A stretch of 64,000 nucleotides of DNA from Guadua angustifolia. Its lineage: Eukaryota > Streptophyta > Magnoliopsida > Poales > Poaceae. How positions within the stretch are numbered: the stretch's first letter is position 1; each line of letters opens with the position of its first letter. The DNA lies in contig CM070502.1 of the NCBI GenBank assembly GCA_036346375.1, positions 15,662,924-15,726,923 on the forward strand. The letters are read 5' to 3'. Under the pieces are notes generated by a model, which made no database searches, had not been told where the DNA came from, and saw only the letters and a program-made list of their open reading frames with translations. The position numbers were made by a program, and so were the translations under genes. Positions 58,351-64,000 of this stretch are shown here, in pieces.

Positions 58351-60787
58351 CCGGCCGTCGCGCCCGAAGAGGAGCGGACGCTGATGATGATCGACGAGCT
58401 CACGCAGATGGGGCTCACCGGTCGGGATATTGCCCGCGACTTCCTCTGGAACAGGGTGTCCCCTCTGCGAAGGAGGGAGCACCTGTTCTTCCAGATCACC
58501 GGATGGGACGACATAACCCGAGAGGGCGTCTCTTGTAAGTTCCGCGACCTTGAAGGTTCTTTGCCCTGCCTCTGCCATTCTGTGCCCGTGCTGACTTCGC
58601 TTGCTGATCTGAAACAACCCCGGACTTCGACTGGACGGAGAAGAGGGTGGCCGAGCTGTTCGGCACCCCCAAGGGTAAGGAGCTCGAGCGCAAACGGCAG
58701 GTTCCGAGCAATGTGCTCAAGCGGGGCGAAGTGGTAAGCTTCTTTGTAACTCATGCTCGGGGAAGAGCATCCCGAGCCCTTCTGATGCCTGCTTCATATA
58801 TTCTTTGCAGAAAGGACCACTGACTGGCGGTGGCCGCACTTGCGCCCTCGGCGGGCGGCAAGGAGGTGCTTATCCCCGCCTCCCGGGCCAAGGGCTCAAG
58901 GAGCAAGAGGAGCGCCCCGCCACCGGCGACCACTCGGGCGTCGAAGAGGCAGGCGGGCGCGTCTAAGGACCGGCCGGCGCCCCACAAGGAGTATGCCGAC
59001 CGGAAGGAGGAGGTAAGCCGTTTGAGGATCTGGCTGAAGCACTATTGTACGAGGGCTCAAGTGGAGCGGATCGGCGAGAGGAAGGATCGATCGAAGGATG
59101 GTGCGGTAGAGCGAGCGCGAATGGATAGGCGGCTTGCCCAGTTGAGGGCCGAGGTCGAGCAAGCCAAGAAAGACCGGGCCCTTGCGATCGCCGACCTGGA
59201 CGCGCACCATCCCGTGGCCAAGCGCGGAAGCACGGAGGGGGTGTTGGTTGAGATTGACATGGAGAAGGCCGACCCTCGCCTGGCCAGGATCACTCAGTCC
59301 GCAGAAAAGAAAGCCGAGGTGGTGATTGCGGCGGCCGCGAACCCATCCGTGGGTGGCGATGAAGGCCCGGGCGAAGGTGAGTCTTGAGATTTGCCCTTCT
59401 TCGCTTTTCTTGCTCTTTGCTTCGCGCGCCCGAGCTAACCCCACTCCCCCGACGTGGGCGAAAGTAGCTCGTAGGGCCTTCCCGGACTGTCGCAGGATAG
59501 CTTACGAGTTTATTGATTGTGCCTTAGCAGGGGTGCTCGCCGACGCCGCCGACATTGTGATGGCCGAGGGCGTGGGGCGGTGGAGAAATTAAATCCGATG
59601 GACCGGTCGAGATGGACTCCCCCCCCGGAGGGCGCTCCCCAGGCGGGCTTCGACCATCCCATGCGGAGAGAAACACGGAAGGGGAGAAGGCCGACCTCAC
59701 GACCCCGGCGAAAAAGGTGCTCAAGAAGGCTCGGTGCCTCGGTGAAATACTGCCGAGATGAGGCGTGAAGTCCCCGTGACTGCATGCCGGGATGAGGCGC
59801 TTCCGCCCGGCGAACCGCATGCTCGGGCGGATGTTTACCCCGGCGAACAACATGCTCGGCGGATAGTGAGAACACTCTGAGCGAGAGCGCCGCTCACGAG
59901 TGGGGCTTGGTACCCCGGGGCGAACTTCATGCCCAGGGGGAGGATTCTTCATCCTCGACCAACCCGCCCTTCTGGAAGGGCCCAGAGGAAACGCGGAGCC
60001 CCCTGCCAAAGTTGGCATATTTTCCGAGGAGGGAGGTCACCGAGCGCTTCCGAAATGACCTCCGCGCGTGCCTTGATCAGGTGAGGATGTTTCTTTTGCC
60101 TTCGTCGTGGTCCCCCTCCTTAGCGTCTTCGGGATGGTATCTGAAATTTTCTGGATTGCAGGTCCTTGAAAAGACCATGGAGGGCTTCGACGTAGCAATG
60201 GAGGTCCCTGAGGCCACGGCCCGGTGGCGACCGACCACGAGGTCCGCTGGCGGAGGTTGAGCGAGCGGTGGCGACTTCAAGCTCGAGAGACTGCTTTCGT
60301 GCTTAGATGCCGCCAAAGCGGAGAAGAGCGTTCCCAAGGTAGGGAGAGGATCCTCGAGCTCGAGCAAGAGCTTGAGCAAGAAAGGTCGTGCTCCGCCTTG
60401 AGCCAAGGAAGGTGCCGCCGCTAAGAAAGAGAAGATCCTGCGCTCGGCGAGAGCTCGGCAGAAAAGAAGCGGTCCCTTGATGCGGAGAAGACCCTCAAGC
60501 TCGAACAAGAGCTCGGCGATGAAGCAACACTCGGCGCCCTTGAGGAGAAGGTGGCGAGCTGGGGGCGAGGCAGCCTTGGCGCGTGACCTTGCGGAACAAG
60601 GAAATGAAGAGGTTGAGCAGCTCCACGAAGAAGCCCGCGAAGGTCGTCATGGCTCATTGAAGCCGATCGATAAAGAGGCCAAGATTGATGGGCGAGGCGA
60701 AGCTATCCATGGCCCTCAAGGGAGCGACGCCCGGCGTGTAGAAGATTTCTTCCTTTTTCCTTTTCTTTGGCGTTTTTTGGATGGCCT
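58351..60787 (+). pseudogene. Antisense spliced gene in the gypsy element (Transposase_28-like)
   Basis: The plus strand, opposite to RT, encodes exons with splice sites. The first block (58351-58532) reads EEERTLMMIDELTQMGLTGR, then VSPLRRREHLFFQITGWDD, like the 'putative gypsy type transposon' domain (PF04195). Introns with good GT...AG ends lie at 58734-58810, about 59377-59530 and 60081-60161. Later exons encode basic, coiled-coil-rich sequence (RRLAQLRAEVEQAKKDRALA; CLDQ-VLEKTMEGFDVAMEVP). Frameshifts are likely near 58830 and 60235. Grande-type elements are known to carry antisense genes; the function of such proteins is unknown. The 5' end is cut by the Sirevirus. Confidence 0.65.
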
Positions 60788-62000
60788 TTGATGTTGCCGG
60801 TGGGGCATGTAACTATCTTTTAAGCAAGGGTTGCTTAGGTGCGATGCTTCTTTTGCTCTTGCCCGGCTTTTTCCTGTAAACAAAAACCACGAGGCGAACA
60901 GCAAGAAGTAGGTCGGTCGTAGGTTAGAACGACGCGTGGGCGGCACTAGCCCGGAATGCGCAACACAATGATAACGCGTCTTTTAAGAAAGAAGCAATGT
61001 CACGCTAGTAAGATAGGACGAAGTACTTGGTCGAGATTTTTTGAAATGATGCCAGGGCGGCAACTCGCTCTCCCCTTAGCCCCCGCTGCAAACGAGGGTC
61101 GCGCGCCTATAATGCGAGCACAGGCTCGTTCGTAGGAGAGTTGGGAAAGATTGCCCCCCCCAACCAAGATACCCGCCTCTCCGAGGAGCGAAAGTGGTTT
61201 TGGTCGGGGGGAAGAAGGGGCAAGGCCGAGGCTTCCTTGACGCTTGAGACGCACACCCTTTGCCTGTGTTGCGAGTATGGTCGTAAGCGAGGAAAGACGT
61301 CGTTTTCGAGCGGTCTTGTGACAACCGAACTGCTTGTGAGTAAACCTCGGGGCCGATCAAGGGGCTGTCTGTATGCGACTTACATCGCGCAGCGAAGAGC
61401 TACTACGGACCAAGGTCGGCTTATTGAGACTGAAGCCCCCAGGTGGTGAGTTTACTGGTGGGGTGTTGGTCGTGGCACCTTGTCTTGGTATGCGGCTAGA
61501 AACTTTAGGGTAGAAAAAATTTTCGGTAACGAACTACGCCCGACGCACTTGTTTCGCTACCAAGATCATGAAAGAAATAAAAAGTATGCCCTTGCGCGAG
61601 GTAGTAGCTTACCAAAAGCGGTGACCTTATATATGTATTCGCAGTATCTTGGGGGAAACATACATTTCGTGAGTGTAGCAAAGGTGCCACTTTCTTAAAA
61701 AAAAAGAAAGCGGATGTATATACAAAGCGCAAAATAGAGCATAAGTTTAGACAAAGAACTTGCTTGGTGGTCGATGTTCCACGAGCTCATGAGCACGCAA
61801 ATCTTCAGCGCAAAGCGAAACGAGCCCAGGCGTGCTATCGAGACGACGATGCAGCGCTTACGGCAGGGGTGTCGCCACGAGTAAAGAAGGTGGCTCCCCG
61901 ACCTAGGCGTGGCCAAGATCGAAGGCGGGCAATCTTGCTTTAGCTCCTCGAAGGAAGCGGTTAGCTTCTCTGTCGAGCAAGCCCTCGTGCTGCGAGCACC
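60788..62000. other. Tat-element region between the antisense gene and RT
   Basis: The left third (to about 60960) looks like a 3' untranslated tail of the antisense gene. 61860-62000 holds a degraded RNase H start on the minus strand. The rest (60960-61860) has no recognised frame, so integrase has been deleted or is beyond recognition. Confidence 0.45.
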
Positions 62001-62774
62001 TTAAAAAAGCGACCCGCTTCGCTGGGGAAATGAAGCGACTCGGGGGCCATGTGTCCGGTCGGTCCGCACCTCCTTAATGGAGCTCGGGCGTATCCTTTCG
62101 ATGGCCGATTTTCTCGGGTTGGCGCCGATGCCTGCGACCGATAAGGTGCCGAGTACCTTACCGCTCTTCGCCGAAACACATTTTTCAGGGTTAAGCTTTA
62201 TTCGATGTCTATTAAGGTTACAAAAGGTTTCCTCAAGTTCGGATACGTGACCTGAGGCGAGCATACTCTTAACTACGATATCATCCACGTAAACTTCTAA
62301 GTTACGACCTACAGTCGGAAGTCTTCGCATCGGTATTTGGAAGGTTCTTGCCGGCGTTCCATGACCGAAAGACATGGTCATGTAGCAGAACGTGCCGAAG
62401 AGCGTAATGAAGGAGGTCTTCTCTTCGTCTCTGGGAAACAAGCTAATCTGGTGGTAGCCCGAGTAGGCGTCTAGGAAGCTCATCACCTGAGACTCTGCCG
62501 TCGCATCGACCAGCTGGTCAATGCGTGGTAGCGGAAAGTTGTCCTTCGGGCAGGCAGCGTTTAGACCGATGTGGTCGACACACATGCGCCACTTGCCACC
62601 CTTCTTCTTGACAATGACTGGGTTTGCCAGCCACTCCGAGTGCTCGACTTCTCTAACGAAGCCAGCCTTAAGGAGCTTGTCGAGTTCTTCAGGATAATTG
62701 CACCTTCTCCAGGAAGTACTGAGCTTCAGCGCCTGAGTCTTTATCGGGCGAACAGCTAGCCTGTGCTCAATCAC
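62001..62774 (-). pseudogene. Reverse transcriptase, Tat-type gypsy
   Basis: A 257-codon frame contains the RT palm motifs: VIVKKKGGKWRMCVDHIGLN, CPKDNFPLPRIDQLVDATA, MSFLDAYSGYHQI and the catalytic EVYVDDIVVKS (YVDD). After IERIRPSSIKEV the frame shifts; the next frame still shows FFKVL of the RT-RNase H connection. The catalytic core itself looks intact. Upstream, the 'DMPG' linker is broken. Confidence 0.85.
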
Positions 62775-63030
62775 TTCCCTTGGGACCCGGGCATATCGGA
62801 CGGTTCCCAGGCGAACACGTCCGCGTTCCTCCGGAAGAAAGTGACGAGCTCGAGTTCCTATTTGGGATCTAGGGAAGATCCCAGATGGAACACCTTGGTC
62901 GGGTCGGCCTCACTTAGAGGGACCGCCTTGGTTTCTCCTCCGGGCTGGAGGGTAACTTTTGGCCGGGAAGGTGTCGGCGCTTGGTCGGGGCACCGAGGCA
63001 TTGCCGATCATGTCGAGACTTCGTCGCGAT

Positions 63031-63273
63031 TTAGGGCCGCCTGTGGTCACCTTTGTGATGATAGCGCCCTTCGGTCCTGGGACCTTGAGCCTCGATAGGC
63101 GTGATCGTGGCGACCATGAACTTGGAGAGGGACGGCCTGCCCAGAATGGCATTGTAGGCCGACTTGAAGTCAACGACTTCGAAGTTGACCAGCTCGGTCC
63201 GAAAGTTCGTGAGCCCTCCGAGCGTCACGGGCAACACGATCCGCCGATAGGCTTGATCGAGGTCAGGGGACAA
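63031..63273 (-). pseudogene. Protease C-terminal part, Tat-type gypsy
   Basis: VTLGGLTNFRTELVNFEVVD then SAYNAILGRPSLSKFM is the conserved flap-to-end part of gypsy protease ('YNAILGRP'). It is out of frame with the upstream part. Confidence 0.75.
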
Positions 63274-63287
63274 TCCAGCAGGACGGA

Positions 63288-64000
63288 CTATGCTCTTGAT
63301 CTTGGAGCGAGGGACTGCATCTCGTCGGGACCGTGAGCGGATATGAGGTCAAGGCTCCCATCGTCGATGAGAACCCGACCGACCTTGGCATTGTTGATGG
63401 TCGGCTCACGACCCGTGAGGAGCCTCTGGGTTTGGTCATTCAAGGGACAATCGTCCTTGGAGAAAGTGAGCGGCAGCTCGGACCACTTGAGCTGCTGCAC
63501 GGGCGGCTTGCCCTGAGCAATGTGGCCAACTTCCCGTGCGGCTTCCTTCAGGTCCCTGCGGTACTTGTAGGCCGAGCAGCCCCCGAATATAACAGCGATG
63601 TGGTTTTGGGGCTCCTGGTAGTCCATGTCGTCGTCGTCGTCCGCGGGACCCTTGCCCTTGCTGCTCTCCCCCTTGCTCGGGAGAGTCGGCATGGGGCCTT
63701 CGCCCTTGTAGAATTTTTTTCGGCAGCGGTACGCCCAGTCCTCTGATTCTTGGAGGTCATGGCGGCCACACGGTGAAGCGGCGGCGGTGCGCCGCGAGGC
63801 GCCTCTTCGCCGCGGTCTGGCGCGTGACCTTGGTCATCACGATCTTGATCGTCGCGGTCTTGGTCGTTGTCGTCGTGGTCGCAGCGTCGTGAGCGTGGCC
63901 GACCCCGGCCACCACCATGGCCGCCGAAGGCGGGAGGCTTGAGCAGGCGGTGCTCCATGGCGGCCACCATGTCCGGTGCGCGTGACTTCTTCTTCTTCTT
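63288..64000 (-). pseudogene. Gag end and protease start, Tat-type gypsy
   Basis: Two overlapping minus-strand frames (63970-63548 and 63692-63288) are separated by a frameshift. The first has a low-complexity D/R/Q run (about 63900-63820). The second carries an acidic DDDDDMDYQ stretch, then IAVIFGGCSAYKYRRDLKEA and KVGRVLIDDGSLDLIS, which matches the gag-protease junction. The aspartyl protease motif reads D-D-G-S where D-(G/S)-G-(S/A) is expected, so activity is doubtful. Confidence 0.7.

Larger units (their letters stand above)
58351..64000 (-). mobile_element. Tat/Grande-type Ty3/gypsy element, partial and decayed
   Basis: On the minus strand from the right edge: a gag end, protease (63692-63031), RT (62774-62001) and the start of RNase H (about 61980-61860). 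The rest of RNase H and the integrase are not recognisable. At the 3' side an intron-containing gene lies on the opposite strand (58351-60787), a known feature of Grande/Tat elements. The Sirevirus sits at the left end. Protease and RT are broken by several frameshifts. Confidence 0.75.

Noticed and set aside
58314..58754. Minus-strand ORFs at the Sirevirus/gypsy boundary
   Set aside because: They cross the element boundary and are antisense to plus-strand exons with better family support.

Overview
The window looks like nuclear DNA of a grass (Poaceae). It holds five spliced or GC-rich plant genes embedded in dense grass-type transposons: Tourist MITEs with TAA duplications, hAT elements with 8-bp duplications, a TRIM, a tRNA-derived SINE, Ty1/copia including a Sirevirus, and Ty3/gypsy. 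The species cannot be fixed from sequence alone. No bacterial operons, CRISPR arrays or organelle genes are seen.

Layout. 1-1,009: 5' end (LTR, primer site, start of gag) of a minus-strand Ty3/gypsy element that runs off the left edge. 1-10 kb: a gene island with a one-exon DUF761-type protein (2,236-3,117) and a two-exon TMKL1-like pseudokinase (6,857-9,942), plus MITEs, a SINE and a complete TRIM. 10.2-22.7 kb: a decayed copia element and two large, decayed hAT transposons, each with perfect 8-bp target duplications. 24.3-27.5 kb: an eight-exon cationic amino acid transporter of the CAT9 type (minus). 28.2-32.1 kb: a 5'-truncated chromovirus, a Tourist-like MITE and a non-autonomous hAT. 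34.7-40.6 kb: a ten-exon DUF676 serine esterase/lipase with a hAT derivative in intron 7. 42.2-44.5 kb: a four-exon DeSI-like (PPPDE) peptidase (minus) with a Mutator-type MITE in intron 1.

46-64 kb is nested retrotransposons. A minus-strand gypsy LTR fragment meets, head to head, a Sirevirus-like element (46,295-58,350). That element encodes a modified gag but no recognisable pol, has a 3.4-kb 3' LTR, and is itself interrupted by a 2.66-kb solo LTR. To its right lies a minus-strand Tat/Grande-type gypsy element (58,351 to the edge) with decayed protease and RT and an intron-containing gene on the opposite strand.

The host genes look like ordinary single-copy plant genes (membrane transport, lipid hydrolysis, peptidase, kinase-like signalling) with no operon-like relationship. 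The least ordinary material is the gag-only Sirevirus with its repeated non-coding motifs, the TATA-to-TATA LTR junction, and the antisense spliced gene. Exon models were assembled by hand from reading frame, splice sites and family knowledge; no alignment or database search was run.
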